64,000 nt of DNA from Roseovarius sp. (GCF_027019125.1 NZ_JALUXE010000005.1:1-64000); one strand, 5' to 3'. Counted from the stretch's first letter, positions 1 to 9,795 are shown. Made by a program: numbers and translations. Notes: a model not told the origin generated them from the letters alone.

Positions 1-18
1 AGCGTTGTATTCTTCCAT
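1..18 (-). CDS. start of a further gene in the chemotaxis operon (partial)
   Basis: On the minus strand a strong ribosome binding site GGAGGAG lies about 7 bases before an ATG whose first codons read MEEYNA before the window ends. An earlier ATG five bases upstream is too close to GGAGG to be the likely start. The position downstream of an MCP in a che operon suggests a chemotaxis gene such as cheR, but that is inference from context only: six codons cannot identify the product. Confidence 0.35.
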
Positions 19-110
19 GCCATCTCCTCCGGCTGCGGACCGAAGAAGAGTGCGGACCGCGATCACTCACCAGCGATTCTGACCCACGTGGACTGAAGCG
101 CCAAGAATGG

Positions 111-197
111 TCATGCCATCTGCTGCACCCGGTTCACGGGAACAGCAAAGAGCGAGCCGCTCGATTGAAAGGTGACGACTTGGGTATTCTCGGTCAT
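111..197 (-). pseudogene. CheW-like N-terminal fragment, 28 codons
   Basis: This 28-residue frame starts ten bases after the MCP stop codon with a usable ribosome binding site (TGAGGA). Residues 6-27 (VVTFQSSGSLFAVPVNRVQQ and following) look like the first two beta strands of a CheW domain (pattern F-x4-x-FA-x-P-V-x-x-V-x-x). It stops at TGA just where a CheW would continue, and neither other frame resumes the domain before the next gene. It is probably the remnant of a second cheW, though a translated short peptide cannot be excluded. Confidence 0.45.
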
Positions 198-207
198 GGG
201 TCTATCC

Positions 208-1854
208 TCACGCTGCGTCACGCGATGCAAAGCCATGATCGAGATCGTCCTTGGTCGCACCGGAATTGAAAGAGAAGCCACCGGCGTTGCGTGTGGTCTT
301 GAACAAAGAAGGTTTGGAGGCGCGGGCCGGGCTAGAATTGTCCTGCGTCTGCGCGACGGGGGCGTTGGCCAGGACGAAATAGGACACCGCGTCCTGCAAC
401 TGCTCGGACTGGCTCGAGAGTTCCTCGGCTGTGGCCGAGAGTTCTTCGGCCGCCGAAGTGTTCTCTTGCGTCACCTTGTCGAGTTGCTGGATGGCCAGAT
501 TGACCTGTGAGGCACCGCCAGCCAGTTCTTGCGAGGCTGTCGATATCTCAGTCACAAGGGCCGATGTGCGCTCGATGTCGGGCACGAGCCCCTGAAGCAT
601 GGCACCTGCGGTTTCCGCCGAACGCACGGTTGCGGCCGAGAGCGAAGAAATTTCCGCCGCCGCCGTCTGGCTGCGTTCGGCCAGTTTGCGCACCTCTGCC
701 GCGACGACCGCGAAGCCGCGCCCGTGCTCGCCCGCGCGGGCGGCCTCGACCGCCGCGTTGAGGGCGAGAAGGTCGGTTTGACGCGCAATCTCTTGCACCA
801 CCATGATCCGGCTGGCGATATCCTGCATGGAGGTCACGGCCTCGGCCACGGCCTTGCCACTCTCACGGGCATCTTTGGCTGATTTGATGGCCATGCGCTC
901 GGTTTCAGCGGCGTTCTCGGCGCTTTGCTTGATGTTTGCGGACATCTGTTCCATCGAGGACGACGCCTCTTCGGTGGACGACGCCTGCTCGGTGGCCCCT
1001 TGCGACAATTCCTCGGAGGTTGCGGCCATTTGCTGGCTGCCGGAGGCCACGTTGCGGACAGCCGAGGTGACATCCCCCACGACATCGCGCAGCTTGAGAA
1101 CCATCGCATTGACCGCGTGCAAGAGATCACTGATCTCGTCATTGCCGCGAACATTCGCGGTCCGGGTCAGATCGCCCGAGGCAACCCGGGCAGAGATGGC
1201 GATGGCGGCCCTCAGCCCCTTGGAAATCGAGAAGGTCACCCATGCGGCAGCACCAAGACCGATCACAGCGGCGGCCGACATAATAAGAACCAGCACGTTG
1301 CGGGCACTTTCATACTGCAGATTGGCCTCGACGATCATGTTTTCCATCATCGTTTCGCTGGTCTCGATGATTTCATTCAGCTTGTCACGCATGGCTTGCG
1401 CGCTCTGTGCGCCTTCGGACTGGATATACCGATACGCCTCAGCCTGTCGGTTCATGTCCTTCATCGACATGGCTTTCGCATTGACCGTCAGAAGGTTCTG
1501 CTCAATGCGGTTGTATTCTTCCAGAAGCACCTGCCCTTCGGGGGTGGCAATCGACACGAGACGTTCAAAAGCGGCCTTCTTTTCGTCGAGCCCCGCTTTG
1601 ATCTCTTTCTGGATTTCTCGTCTGGTCAGGGCGTTCTCGGAAAGAAGGTAACTCCGCGTATCCCGTTGGAACCGGGCCTGCGCCGCGATCAGTTTTTCCG
1701 ACATGTGAACCCGCTCGGCCGCCTGGTTCGACAGGATGTCGAAGTTGCGATTTAAATCCGCCATATCCTTGAGCGCGAGGGCCATGGCCAATCCTGCCAT
1801 ACCAAGAACCAATAAGAAGGTTACCGCCAACTTTGCTTTAATCGTAAGCCTCAT
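208..1854 (-). CDS. methyl-accepting chemotaxis protein
   Basis: Transmembrane chemoreceptor that passes ligand signals to CheA through CheW. The chosen start gives 548 residues beginning [10 protein letters not shown], 19 bases after cheW. It has a membrane segment near 9-27, a helical periplasmic region near 28-187 of the four-helix-bundle type, a second membrane segment near 187-210, HAMP near 211-263, and a signalling domain whose hairpin tip at about 355-395 carries the family signature ([20 protein letters not shown]). A longer frame upstream overlaps cheW and lacks a receptor-like start. It is the last complete gene of the che operon. Its cytoplasmic half and the tail motif DDLD-x2-FA are shared with the divergent MCP at 5505-7199. 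The ligand is unknown. Confidence 0.93.
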   Translation of the reverse strand: MRLTIKAKLAVTFLLVLGMAGLAMALALKDMADLNRNFDILSNQAAERVHMSEKLIAAQARFQRDTRSYLLSENALTRREIQKEIKAGLDEKKAAFERLVSIATPEGQVLLEEYNRIEQNLLTVNAKAMSMKDMNRQAEAYRYIQSEGAQSAQAMRDKLNEIIETSETMMENMIVEANLQYESARNVLVLIMSAAAVIGLGAAAWVTFSISKGLRAAIAISARVASGDLTRTANVRGNDEISDLLHAVNAMVLKLRDVVGDVTSAVRNVASGSQQMAATSEELSQGATEQASSTEEASSSMEQMSANIKQSAENAAETERMAIKSAKDARESGKAVAEAVTSMQDIASRIMVVQEIARQTDLLALNAAVEAARAGEHGRGFAVVAAEVRKLAERSQTAAAEISSLSAATVRSAETAGAMLQGLVPDIERTSALVTEISTASQELAGGASQVNLAIQQLDKVTQENTSAAEELSATAEELSSQSEQLQDAVSYFVLANAPVAQTQDNSSPARASKPSLFKTTRNAGGFSFNSGATKDDLDHGFASRDAA

Positions 1855-1873
1855 GGTTTCATGTTCCTTGATG

Positions 1874-2356
1874 TTAAAGAGCATTGGCCGTCGCAATATG
1901 CGCGGCAAAGATGTTGTTAAGATCGGGCAGAATGGTGATGCCCTCGGGGCCCTGTATGAGGCCCCGCACATAATCGGCGGGCCAGATCGTGCCGGTGGGC
2001 GGCAAGGGTTCGATGCGCCCACAGTCGATGGTTATCACCTCGCGCACCTCGTCGGCGGTGATGCCAACGGTGATCTGTTCGTTCTCGATGGGGATTTGCA
2101 GAACCAGAATGCGCGTGTCCTCATCGACGGGTCGCTTGGGAATACTGAAGATCACGCGCAGGTCAGCCAGCGGCACAACCCCGCCGCGCACATTGATGAC
2201 GCCCTGCGCAAAGGCACCGCCATGGGGCACGCGGGTCACGGGGATGGGCGAGAGGATTTCCAGCACCGCGCTGGTTTCAATGGCGAACACCCGTTCGCCA
2301 AGGCGCAGGGCAACCACCGTGAGGGTCTTGCCCGATCCGTTGAGGTCTTTGGTCAT
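1874..2356 (-). CDS. cheW: CheW chemotaxis coupling protein
   Basis: Adaptor linking receptors to the CheA kinase. The 160 residues form a single CheW domain with the usual patterns: [13 protein letters not shown] near the start, [16 protein letters not shown] in the middle, and VREVITI later. The ATG overlaps the cheA stop codon (ATGA), so the two are translationally coupled. It is about the normal length for the family. Confidence 0.93.
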   Translation of the reverse strand: MTKDLNGSGKTLTVVALRLGERVFAIETSAVLEILSPIPVTRVPHGGAFAQGVINVRGGVVPLADLRVIFSIPKRPVDEDTRILVLQIPIENEQITVGITADEVREVITIDCGRIEPLPPTGTIWPADYVRGLIQGPEGITILPDLNNIFAAHIATANAL

Positions 2357-4278
2357 GCTGCTTTCTCGATTTTTCTGAGGTCTGTCCGGGCCAGTTCGAC
2401 AAGATTGCCGACTTCCAGCACGAGCGCGACCGAGCCGTCGCCAAGGATGGTGGCCCCCGAAATGGATTTGACGCCGGCGTGCAGGCGCGACATCTGTTTG
2501 ACGACCGTCTGATTGGTGCCAAGGATACGATCCACCACCAGCCCGACGCGCATGCTGGAGGCGGAGACAACGATCACATTCTGAAGCGTGTTGCGTTCCT
2601 CGGCGCAGTCCAGAAGCGTTCTGAGCCGCAGGAACGGCACCAGAGAGTCGCGGATCTGCAGAAAGCTCGAGGCCGTATCGTCCGCCGTATCGCAGGCAGG
2701 CAGTTCCACGATTTCTTGCACTGCGGCCATCGGAATAATGTAATGATCGCCCCCCACATCTACGAGAAGGCCTTCGATGATCGACAGCGTGAGCGGCAGG
2801 CGCAGGGTGAAGGTTGTGCCGTGGCCCGGTTCGGAAGAGATCACGATCCGGCCTCTCAGGCCCTCGACCGTGCGCTTGACCACATCCATGCCAACCCCGC
2901 GCCCCGACAGCTCTGTGACTTTGGCAGCGGTGGAGAATCCCGGCTCGAGGATGAGCGCGAAAAGCTCGGCCTCGGACGGCGTGGCGTCTGGCGTCAGCAG
3001 CCCTTGGTCAATGGCGCGCGCGCGCAGTTTGTTGCGATCCAGACCGCGACCGTTATCCTTGACCGAGATCACCACCTCGGCCCCCAGATGTTCGGCGCTG
3101 AGCTCAATGGTGCCGCGGTCCGGCTTGCCCGCGGCGGCGCGCGCCTCATCGGTTTCTAGTCCATGGTCGATCGCGTTGCGGATGATATGCACCAGCGGAT
3201 CGCCCAGCCGTTCGATCACGGTTTTATCGAGCTCGGTATCCGCGCCGGTGACGACAAAATCGACGGTTTTTCCCAAGCCTTCGGAGAGGTCATGCACAAG
3301 GCGGCGAAACCGTCCGATGATCGAGCTGATGGGAACCATGCGGATGCTCATGGTGGTGTCACGCATCCGGGCAGAGAGGCGTTGAATATCCTCTGCGGCA
3401 GCCATGATGGACGGGTCTTTGCTGCTGTTGGCCAAGGCGCTGAGGCGGGCCTCGGCGATGACCAACTCGCCCACCTGATCCATAAGTTCGTCAAGACGTT
3501 CCGCGGGCACGCGCATGGTCGCGCTTTGCGGGGTCGGCTGCGGTCCCGCACCCGGCGCGTCGGCCATAGGCAAGGGCGTGGCAGGCACCTCGGGCGCAGG
3601 GGCGGCGAGATTGACGAGGTTCAACTCCATATTGCCCTCGTGGAACATGAACACCGATCTGATGTCATCCTCACTGGCCGATGCGGGCAGATCCATGGAC
3701 CATCCCAGAAGGCAGGACTGCGCTTCGATCCGGTCAAGGGGTGGGATACGGCTCAGGTCCGCCACAAGGTTGCTGGCCCCCAGCCCGCGCAACTCGTCCA
3801 GAAGCGCCTCGGGACGTGCCCCAAGCGCCAAGGCATCGGAGGCAAGCCGAAAGTCAAGGCGCCAACCGTCGTCGGAAACGGGTGCGCCGGCGGGCTGCGC
3901 CGCGTCCTGATCGGGGCTCACAGCCAGTTCGAGATCGGCCAGTATGGCCTGACGTACCGGGCTCATCGCGGCGTCGCCTGCGAGAAATCCCTTGATCTCG
4001 TCCGCCGCGCGCAATGCCACGCGAATGAGCGACGCGCTGACCTTGATCTGCCCGGAGCGAATTTTCTCGAACGCAGACTCGAACTTGTGGATGAAGGCCG
4101 CAAGTTCGGTGAATCCGAACATCGCACCGGACCCCTTGATCGTGTGCAGATCGCGAAAGGCCGCGTTGATCAGATCCATGTTGTTCGGGTCTGCCTGCAG
4201 CTTCAACAGACCCTGTTCGAGGCTCTCGAGGAGTTCGCTGGCCTCTTCGAGAAAGACCGCGGCAATGTCATTGTCCAT
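2353..4278 (-). CDS. cheA: CheA chemotaxis histidine kinase
   Basis: Autophosphorylating kinase that phosphorylates CheY and, where present, CheB. The 641 residues show an N-terminal Hpt domain with the phospho-acceptor His45 in DLHTIKGSGAMFGF, a low-complexity linker rich in Pro and Ala near 215-245, a dimerisation helix region, an HATPase domain with the N-box HIIRNAIDHGLE and the glycine-rich GRGVGMDVV, and a C-terminal CheW-like domain. Its start overlaps the cheY stop by one base (TGATG) and its stop overlaps the cheW start. The fit to the CheA family is full length. Confidence 0.95.
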   Translation of the reverse strand: MDNDIAAVFLEEASELLESLEQGLLKLQADPNNMDLINAAFRDLHTIKGSGAMFGFTELAAFIHKFESAFEKIRSGQIKVSASLIRVALRAADEIKGFLAGDAAMSPVRQAILADLELAVSPDQDAAQPAGAPVSDDGWRLDFRLASDALALGARPEALLDELRGLGASNLVADLSRIPPLDRIEAQSCLLGWSMDLPASASEDDIRSVFMFHEGNMELNLVNLAAPAPEVPATPLPMADAPGAGPQPTPQSATMRVPAERLDELMDQVGELVIAEARLSALANSSKDPSIMAAAEDIQRLSARMRDTTMSIRMVPISSIIGRFRRLVHDLSEGLGKTVDFVVTGADTELDKTVIERLGDPLVHIIRNAIDHGLETDEARAAAGKPDRGTIELSAEHLGAEVVISVKDNGRGLDRNKLRARAIDQGLLTPDATPSEAELFALILEPGFSTAAKVTELSGRGVGMDVVKRTVEGLRGRIVISSEPGHGTTFTLRLPLTLSIIEGLLVDVGGDHYIIPMAAVQEIVELPACDTADDTASSFLQIRDSLVPFLRLRTLLDCAEERNTLQNVIVVSASSMRVGLVVDRILGTNQTVVKQMSRLHAGVKSISGATILGDGSVALVLEVGNLVELARTDLRKIEKAA

Positions 4279-4640
4279 CAGCCCAGAACCTTCTGAATGA
4301 CGCCGAGGAGTTGCGCCTGTGAAAAGGGTTTGACCATCCAGCCAAGGGCACCGACAGAGCGCGCCTCTTGCTTGAGCGCATCCGCCGAATCCGTGGACAG
4401 AAAGATGATCGGGATACCCTGACTGCTGGGATGGGCGCGGAAGGCGCGGATAAAGCCCAGACCATCCAGATTGGGCATGTTCTGATCGGTCAGAACCGCG
4501 TCGATCTTGAGTGTGGTGGCCTTTTCCAGGGCATCGCGCCCGTCAACGGCCTCGATCACGTTATAGCCCGCCCCGCGCAGGGTCAGGCCAACCATTTGCC
4601 GGATGGACGGAGAATCGTCGACTGCGAGAACCGTTTTCAT
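4278..4640 (-). CDS. cheY: CheY-type single-domain response regulator
   Basis: Receiver domain only, 120 residues. The acidic pocket Asp8/Asp9, phospho-acceptor Asp52 (VLTDQNMPN), Ser82/Thr83 and Lys104 (MVKPFS) are all present, so it should be phosphorylated by the adjacent CheA and act on the flagellar motor switch or serve as a phosphate sink. It overlaps the upstream STAS gene by four bases (ATGA) and cheA by one, so the three genes are tightly coupled. Confidence 0.93.
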   Translation of the reverse strand: MKTVLAVDDSPSIRQMVGLTLRGAGYNVIEAVDGRDALEKATTLKIDAVLTDQNMPNLDGLGFIRAFRAHPSSQGIPIIFLSTDSADALKQEARSVGALGWMVKPFSQAQLLGVIQKVLG

Positions 4641-4960
4641 GCTGCCACCTTCCCGGTCTGGACACTGTTGAACCCGACAAGAACGCCATTCTCGACCACC
4701 GCCGACGGCAAGAGCGCGAGCCGGTCGATCGCGGTTTCCAGAACGCTTCCCGAGGGCATATCAATGGCAAGCTTGCGGCCCTTGCCCTGCGCGGTCTCAA
4801 ACGCGGACACCAGCACCTGAATGGTGGCGGCATCAATGCTGACGAGTTTCTTGGTGCAAAGGCTGACATCGCCTGTGGTCAGGTCGGTGTTCAATTGCCG
4901 GGCAAGATCGTCTGCCGAGGCGATCTTCAAATCCCCGGTCAGAGACAGTTTCTTGGTCAT
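4637..4960 (-). CDS. STAS-domain protein, first gene of the che operon
   Basis: The 107-residue protein is a single STAS domain (anti-sigma-factor antagonist fold), with LSLTGDLKI at the first strand and the loop LVSIDAATIQVL. In SpoIIAA-type proteins this loop reads D-S-S and the first serine is phosphorylated; here it is Asp43-Ala44-Ala45-Thr46, so classic serine phosphorylation looks lost unless Thr46 substitutes. It leads the operon STAS-cheY-cheA-cheW-MCP. The chemotaxis role is inferred from position; the partner is unknown. Confidence 0.85.
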   Translation of the reverse strand: MTKKLSLTGDLKIASADDLARQLNTDLTTGDVSLCTKKLVSIDAATIQVLVSAFETAQGKGRKLAIDMPSGSVLETAIDRLALLPSAVVENGVLVGFNSVQTGKVAA

Positions 4961-5504
4961 GGGGTCTGTGGTCCGTACTTGGGGACAGATCTGAAAAGGG
5001 TCGCTCTATGGGCTTTTCAAAAATGTCGGCTTCAACAGGTGTCATCGCGTTCAACGGTTACGCCCTGGCATTGTTTACAAACGCCAAAGGCACGTTTGAC
5101 CTTCGAAAGATCGCGCCTCTGCGCAAAAGTTGGCCGCGAAATCCATAGCGTTTCCCCCATGGCGGTTGCGGCCCCTGTGGCCGCAAATTCGGGGCGAAAT
5201 CAGGAAATCTGCGTCATTCCCGGCGCTTTCGACGCTCTGACTACCCATGAGGATAGTTAACCCCCCGCGCCCACCTGCCGTTCAAAGCCTTGAGAAGCGC
5301 GTCATGCCTTCCCAGCCGAGGATGATCACCCGTGACCGACCGTACCAGAGCCGACCCAGGGCCAGGCCCCTGCCGAAATTCCACCGCCGAGTGATCGGAA
5401 AACCGCCGGTGTGTCGCCTGTTTGTCTGGTTTCCGCCTTCTCACACTTCTTGATTTTTTCGCGTCCACAGCAGTTTGCGGCGCGGCTCGACCAAAGGACC
5501 AACC
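4961..5504. other. intergenic region between divergent chemotaxis transcripts
   Basis: No convincing gene is seen in these 544 bases. The region must hold the promoters of both the che operon (leftward) and the second MCP (rightward). It contains a perfect 8-bp stem with a 5-base loop at 5166-5186 (TTGCGGCC-CCTGT-GGCCGCAA), without a following T tract. Short open frames here lack ribosome binding sites. Confidence 0.6.
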
Positions 5505-7199
5505 ATGAGACTGAGTATCAAAGCCAAACTAGCCGGAACCTTTATTTTTATCTTTGCCTTGTTCGGCGCCTCTGTCGTCATGGCGCTGCGCGACCTCAGA
5601 GCCGCTGACCAGGAGCTTCAGGACATCATGCGTCTGGAAGTGGCGGAACTTGGCGTGATCAACGAGATGTTCGAGGCAAAATTGCAGGTCTTGACCGGTG
5701 TCGCGGCCTTTCTGATCGGCCTGCCGGATGCACCGGCTGACCACCTGAGCAAGCTTGAGGCCGGCGTCATCGCCCAAGCCTCTATCGTCGATGACAAGAT
5801 CATCGAACTGGGGGCCATGGCAAAAAACCCCAAGCTGGTGGCCGAGTTGAATGCATTTGAAGAGTTGCACAAACGCGCCTTTGCGATGAACACCCGCGTG
5901 ATCGCGTTGGAGAAAGCGGGCAATGGCGATGCGGCCAATACGCTTTTTCACAAAGACCTGATGGACATGGGTGTCGACATTCGGGCCTCGCTTCAGAACA
6001 TGCGCGAGACCATTGTCGGCAACCTCAGTGACCGCGCCGCAGAGGCGACCGTGGCCTATGAAACGGCAAAGTTCAATCTGGTGCTGATGCTGATCCTCTC
6101 CTTGCTTGTGGGTCTTGCCGCGGCGACCGTGATCACGCTCTCCATCGCGCGGCGCGTGGCACAGGCCGCAGAACTGGCGCACGGCATTTCCCAAGGCGAC
6201 CTGCGTCACACGCTCGACGTGCGTGGCCGTGACGAGGTGTCGACCTTGCAGGCGTCGATCAACGACATGGTTCTGCGTCTGCGCGATATCGTGGCCGACG
6301 TGACCAATTCGGTGCGCAACGTGTCCTCTGGTGCGGCGCAACTGGCGGAAACCTCGGAAGAGTTGGCGCGCGGTGCCTCTGATCAGGCGGCGGCGACAGA
6401 AGAAGCCTCGTCCGCTGTCGAACAGATGACTGCGAATATCAAGCAGAGCGCCGAAAACTCACAGATCACCGAGGGTATCGCAACCAAATCCGCCGAGGAT
6501 GCTCGCACGAGTGGGCGCGCCGTGGCCGATGCCGTAACCGCGATGCAGACGATTGCGGACCGCATCATGATCGTTCAGGAAATCGCGCGGCAAACCGATC
6601 TTCTGGCGCTGAATGCCGCCGTCGAGGCCGCACGCGCAGGCGAGCATGGGCGCGGCTTTGCCGTGGTCGCCGCCGAGGTGCGCAAACTGGCCGAACGCAG
6701 CCAGACCGCCGCCGCCGAAATTTCGTCTCTGTCCGCCACCACGGTTAGCACCGCCGTCGGGGCCGGAACGATGTTGGCGGAACTGGTGCCCAATATCGAA
6801 CGCACCTCGGGTCTGGTGACGGAAATCAGCGATGCCTCGCGCGAGCTTTCGAGCGGCTCGTCGCAGATTGCCCTTTCCATCCAGCAGCTTGACCTTGTGA
6901 CCCAGACCAACAACGCCGCCTCAGAGGAACTGTCCAGCAGCGCGACCGAGCTTGCCAGCCTCGCCGAAGAGCTGACCGTCGCCGTGGGCTTCTTCAAAGT
7001 TGCGGATCAACCGGCCGCGGAGCCTCGGCGCGAGATCCGCAGCACCGCGACAAGCTCGGTCATTCCGCTCAAGCGCGGCAAGGCACAGACCAAGGCGAAG
7101 GCCGCGAAACCCGTAAAATCACAGGGCGGCTTCGAATTTGATCTGAGCTCTTCGGGCGATGATCTCGACGCGCGCTTTGCCCATAAGGAAAGCGCCTGA
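5505..7199 (+). CDS. methyl-accepting chemotaxis protein
   Basis: Second chemoreceptor, 564 residues from [10 protein letters not shown], with AAGGA in good position before the ATG. Order: N-terminal membrane segment near 9-28, periplasmic helical sensor, second membrane segment near 188-212, HAMP, and methyl-accepting signalling domain with the hairpin tip [20 protein letters not shown]. The C-terminal tail is Lys-rich and then ends in a DDLD-x2-FA motif like its neighbour at 208-1854. It is divergently transcribed from the che operon. The sensor region differs from the neighbour, so a different ligand is likely. Confidence 0.93.
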   Translation: MRLSIKAKLAGTFIFIFALFGASVVMALRDLRAADQELQDIMRLEVAELGVINEMFEAKLQVLTGVAAFLIGLPDAPADHLSKLEAGVIAQASIVDDKIIELGAMAKNPKLVAELNAFEELHKRAFAMNTRVIALEKAGNGDAANTLFHKDLMDMGVDIRASLQNMRETIVGNLSDRAAEATVAYETAKFNLVLMLILSLLVGLAAATVITLSIARRVAQAAELAHGISQGDLRHTLDVRGRDEVSTLQASINDMVLRLRDIVADVTNSVRNVSSGAAQLAETSEELARGASDQAAATEEASSAVEQMTANIKQSAENSQITEGIATKSAEDARTSGRAVADAVTAMQTIADRIMIVQEIARQTDLLALNAAVEAARAGEHGRGFAVVAAEVRKLAERSQTAAAEISSLSATTVSTAVGAGTMLAELVPNIERTSGLVTEISDASRELSSGSSQIALSIQQLDLVTQTNNAASEELSSSATELASLAEELTVAVGFFKVADQPAAEPRREIRSTATSSVIPLKRGKAQTKAKAAKPVKSQGGFEFDLSSSGDDLDARFAHKESA

Positions 7200-7205
7200 G
7201 AAACG

Positions 7206-7241
7206 CCCCGGGGCAGGTTGCAAACCTGACCTGCCCCGGGG
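7206..7241. terminator. bidirectional hairpin terminator
   Basis: A perfect 13-bp stem (CCCCGGGGCAGGT paired with ACCTGCCCCGGGG) with a 10-base loop lies between two convergent genes, the MCP and the polyamine dehydrogenase. There is no long T tract on either strand, so termination strength is uncertain. Confidence 0.65.
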
Positions 7242-7248
7242 GTTCAGA

Positions 7249-8487
7249 CTATTCGTTCCAGGCCTTGTCGACGCCGTTGACCTGAACCCGCGTCGGCAGG
7301 CCCAGACGATCCAGCACCGGGAAATAGGGCTTGGGATCAAGCTCTTCGACATTGCGCATCGCGCCCACATCCCAATCCCCCTGCGCGATCAGAAGGGCTG
7401 CGGCGACAGGCGGCACGCCAGCGGTATAGGAAATTCCCTGGCTGCCCACCTCTTCAAAGGCCTCTTTGTGATCGGCGACGTTGTAGACAAACACCTCGAC
7501 CGGTGCGCCATCCTTGGTGCCTTTGACCAGATCTCCGATACAGGTCTTGCCGGTATAGTTCGGCGCCAGCGATGCCGGATCAGGCAGCACCGCCTTGACG
7601 ACCTTGAGCGGCACCACTTCCAGCCCCTCGGCGGTCGTGACGGGATGCTCCGACAGAAGGCCGAGGTTCTTGAGCACCGTAAAGACATTGATGTAATGCT
7701 CGCCAAAGCCCATCCAGAACCGCACATCGGCATCCGGATAATTGGCCGCCAGCGAATGCACCTCGTCATGGCCCGAGAGATAGGCCCGGCAGGTGCCCAC
7801 CACGGGCAGATCCCAGTCGCGACCCACCTCGAACATCTTGTTCTCTTGCCATGCCCCGTTCTGCCATGAATAAACCGTGCCGGTGAACTCGCGGAAGTTG
7901 ATCTCGGGGTCGAAATTGGTCGCGAAGTAACGGCCGTGCGAGCCTGCGTTGATGTCGACGATGTCGATGGACGTCACCTTGTCCATGAATTCATCTGCCG
8001 CAAACCGGGCAAAGGCGTTGACCACGCCGGGATCAAATCCGATCCCGAGAATGGCGGTCACACCGTTTTGGGCGCAAAGATCGCGCTTCTTCCATTCGTA
8101 ATTGCCATACCAGGGCGGCGTTTCGCAAATCTTGGCGGGGTCTTCGTGAATGGCGGTGTCGATATAGGCGGCGCCCGTCTCGATACAGGCGTCGAGAACC
8201 GACATGTTCACGAAGGGCGAGCCGACGTTGATGACAATCTGCGCGCCCGTCTCGCGGATGAGCGCGGCCACGGCGGCGCTGTCCATGGCATCAATCGCGT
8301 GGCTGGCAAAGGTGCCCGGCACCTTCATCGCCGATTTCTCGTGAACCGAGGCGATGATCGCGTCACATTTTGCCTGCGTGCGCGAAGCGATGTGAAGATC
8401 GCCCAGAATATCGTTGTTCTGGGCGCATTTATGGGCGACGACCTGCGCCACGCCTCCGGCACCGATGATGAGCACGTTACGTTTCAC
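7249..8487 (-). CDS. carboxy(nor)spermidine dehydrogenase (saccharopine dehydrogenase family)
   Basis: Condenses aspartate semialdehyde with putrescine or diaminopropane to give carboxyspermidine or carboxynorspermidine. The 412 residues begin with the Rossmann motif VLIIGAGGVAQVVAHK, and the saccharopine-dehydrogenase fold continues with GIGFDPGVVNAFARFA and GKTCIGDLVKG. It lies 72 bases downstream of the matching decarboxylase, and the two together make the alternative spermidine route common in marine alphaproteobacteria. The preferred diamine cannot be read from sequence. Confidence 0.9.
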   Translation of the reverse strand: MKRNVLIIGAGGVAQVVAHKCAQNNDILGDLHIASRTQAKCDAIIASVHEKSAMKVPGTFASHAIDAMDSAAVAALIRETGAQIVINVGSPFVNMSVLDACIETGAAYIDTAIHEDPAKICETPPWYGNYEWKKRDLCAQNGVTAILGIGFDPGVVNAFARFAADEFMDKVTSIDIVDINAGSHGRYFATNFDPEINFREFTGTVYSWQNGAWQENKMFEVGRDWDLPVVGTCRAYLSGHDEVHSLAANYPDADVRFWMGFGEHYINVFTVLKNLGLLSEHPVTTAEGLEVVPLKVVKAVLPDPASLAPNYTGKTCIGDLVKGTKDGAPVEVFVYNVADHKEAFEEVGSQGISYTAGVPPVAAALLIAQGDWDVGAMRNVEELDPKPYFPVLDRLGLPTRVQVNGVDKAWNE

Positions 8488-8559
8488 TTCTGCTGTCTCC
8501 TTTTCTTGCAGGACAGGGGAAGGAGGGCGATCAGCCCCGGGAAAGAGTGTGGGTGGTCC

Positions 8560-9654
8560 TCATGAGAGCGAGGCGGCATAGTCCTCGAAGGTAAAGCTGC
8601 GGATCAGATCGACCGTACCGTCAGAGCGTCGGATGGCAATAGCGGGCATGTTCACGCCATTGAACCAGTTTTTCTTGACCATCGTGTAACCGGCGGCATC
8701 GCCGATCGAAATACGGTCGCCGACAGCCAGCGGCGCAGCCAAGCGCGCCTCGCCGAAAATATCGCCCGCAAGGCAGGATTTGCCGCAGATCTGATAGGCA
8801 TGCGCGCCGTCTTGCGGCAACTTGGCGCTTTCGCGGTAGATCAAGAGATCGAGCATATGCGCCTCGGTGCTGGAATCGACGATGGCCAATTGCTTGCCAT
8901 TGTCGAGAATGTCGAGCACCGTAACCTCCAGCGTGGTCGTTCCGGTGATCGCCGCCTCTCCCGGCTCGAGATAGACCTGCACGCCAAAGCGTTCAGCAAA
9001 GCCCTTGAGCCGCGCGGCCAGGTCCTCGAGCGGATAGTCCTCTCCGGTGAAATGAATCCCACCCCCCAGCGAAACCCATTGCAGCCGCTCCAGCACCGGC
9101 GCGAACTCGGCTTCGATGCGGGCAAGCTGTTGGTCAAAGAGGCCGAAATCGCGGTTCTCGCAATTGTAGTGGATCATCACCCCGGAAATCTGGTCGATCA
9201 CGCCAAGGATCTTGTCCACGTCCCATTCCCCCAGACGCGAATAGGGCCGCGCAGGATCGGCCAGATCGAAACTCGACGTTGAAAACCGCGGATTGAGGCG
9301 CAGGCCGCGTTCAATGCCCGCAGATTGGCTTTCGTAGCGCTGCAACTGGCCCACGGTGTTGAAAATGATCTTGTCGGCGTAGGACACCGCCTCGTCGATC
9401 TCGGCGTCCGACCATGCGACCGAATAGGCGTGGGTTTCCTTGCCGAACTTCTCGCGCCCCAGTCGCAATTCGAAAAGCGAAGATGAGGTGGTGCCATCCA
9501 TGTAAGGCTGCATCGTTGGAAAGGACGACCATGTAGCAAAGCATTTCAGCGCCAAAAGCGCCTTGGCCCCCGACAGCGCGCGCAGCCGCTCGATCTTGCG
9601 CATGTTCTGCAAAAGGCGATCTTCGTCGATCAGGTAATAGGGTGTCGGAATCAT
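8560..9654 (-). CDS. nspC: carboxynorspermidine/carboxyspermidine decarboxylase
   Basis: PLP enzyme of the alanine racemase/group IV decarboxylase fold that removes CO2 from carboxy(nor)spermidine. With the ATG at 9654 (preceded by AAAGGGGGG) it is 364 residues, the family length. The PLP lysine is Lys37 in LLALKCFATW; other family patterns are SVAWSDAEIDEA, VSLGGGIHF and the late C-terminal DAAGYTMVKKNWFNG. A longer frame upstream enters the lexA promoter and is not used. It is the first gene of the two-gene polyamine operon. Confidence 0.92.
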   Translation of the reverse strand: MIPTPYYLIDEDRLLQNMRKIERLRALSGAKALLALKCFATWSSFPTMQPYMDGTTSSSLFELRLGREKFGKETHAYSVAWSDAEIDEAVSYADKIIFNTVGQLQRYESQSAGIERGLRLNPRFSTSSFDLADPARPYSRLGEWDVDKILGVIDQISGVMIHYNCENRDFGLFDQQLARIEAEFAPVLERLQWVSLGGGIHFTGEDYPLEDLAARLKGFAERFGVQVYLEPGEAAITGTTTLEVTVLDILDNGKQLAIVDSSTEAHMLDLLIYRESAKLPQDGAHAYQICGKSCLAGDIFGEARLAAPLAVGDRISIGDAAGYTMVKKNWFNGVNMPAIAIRRSDGTVDLIRSFTFEDYAASLS

Positions 9655-9766
9655 CTGGCCCCCCTTTGCTGTCACAGGGTCATACGGTTGCGCAGCGCAT
9701 ACCCCCCCCGCCCCTGCGATGCAATGGCAGAGCGACCCTGCGACACGCATGAGAGGGTCACAGCGA

Positions 9767-9795
9767 TTGACACAAAACGGGAACATGTGTAGAAC
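9767..9795 (+). promoter_or_regulatory. lexA promoter with overlapping LexA (SOS) operator
   Basis: A consensus -35 TTGACA (9767-9772) is followed after 17 bases by TAGAAC as -10 (9790-9795). The sequence GAAC-ATGTGTA-GAAC at 9781-9795 is, on the other strand, GTTC-N7-GTTC, the alphaproteobacterial SOS box. The box covers the spacer and the -10 hexamer, so LexA binding would block RNA polymerase directly: classic autoregulation. Confidence 0.88.
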
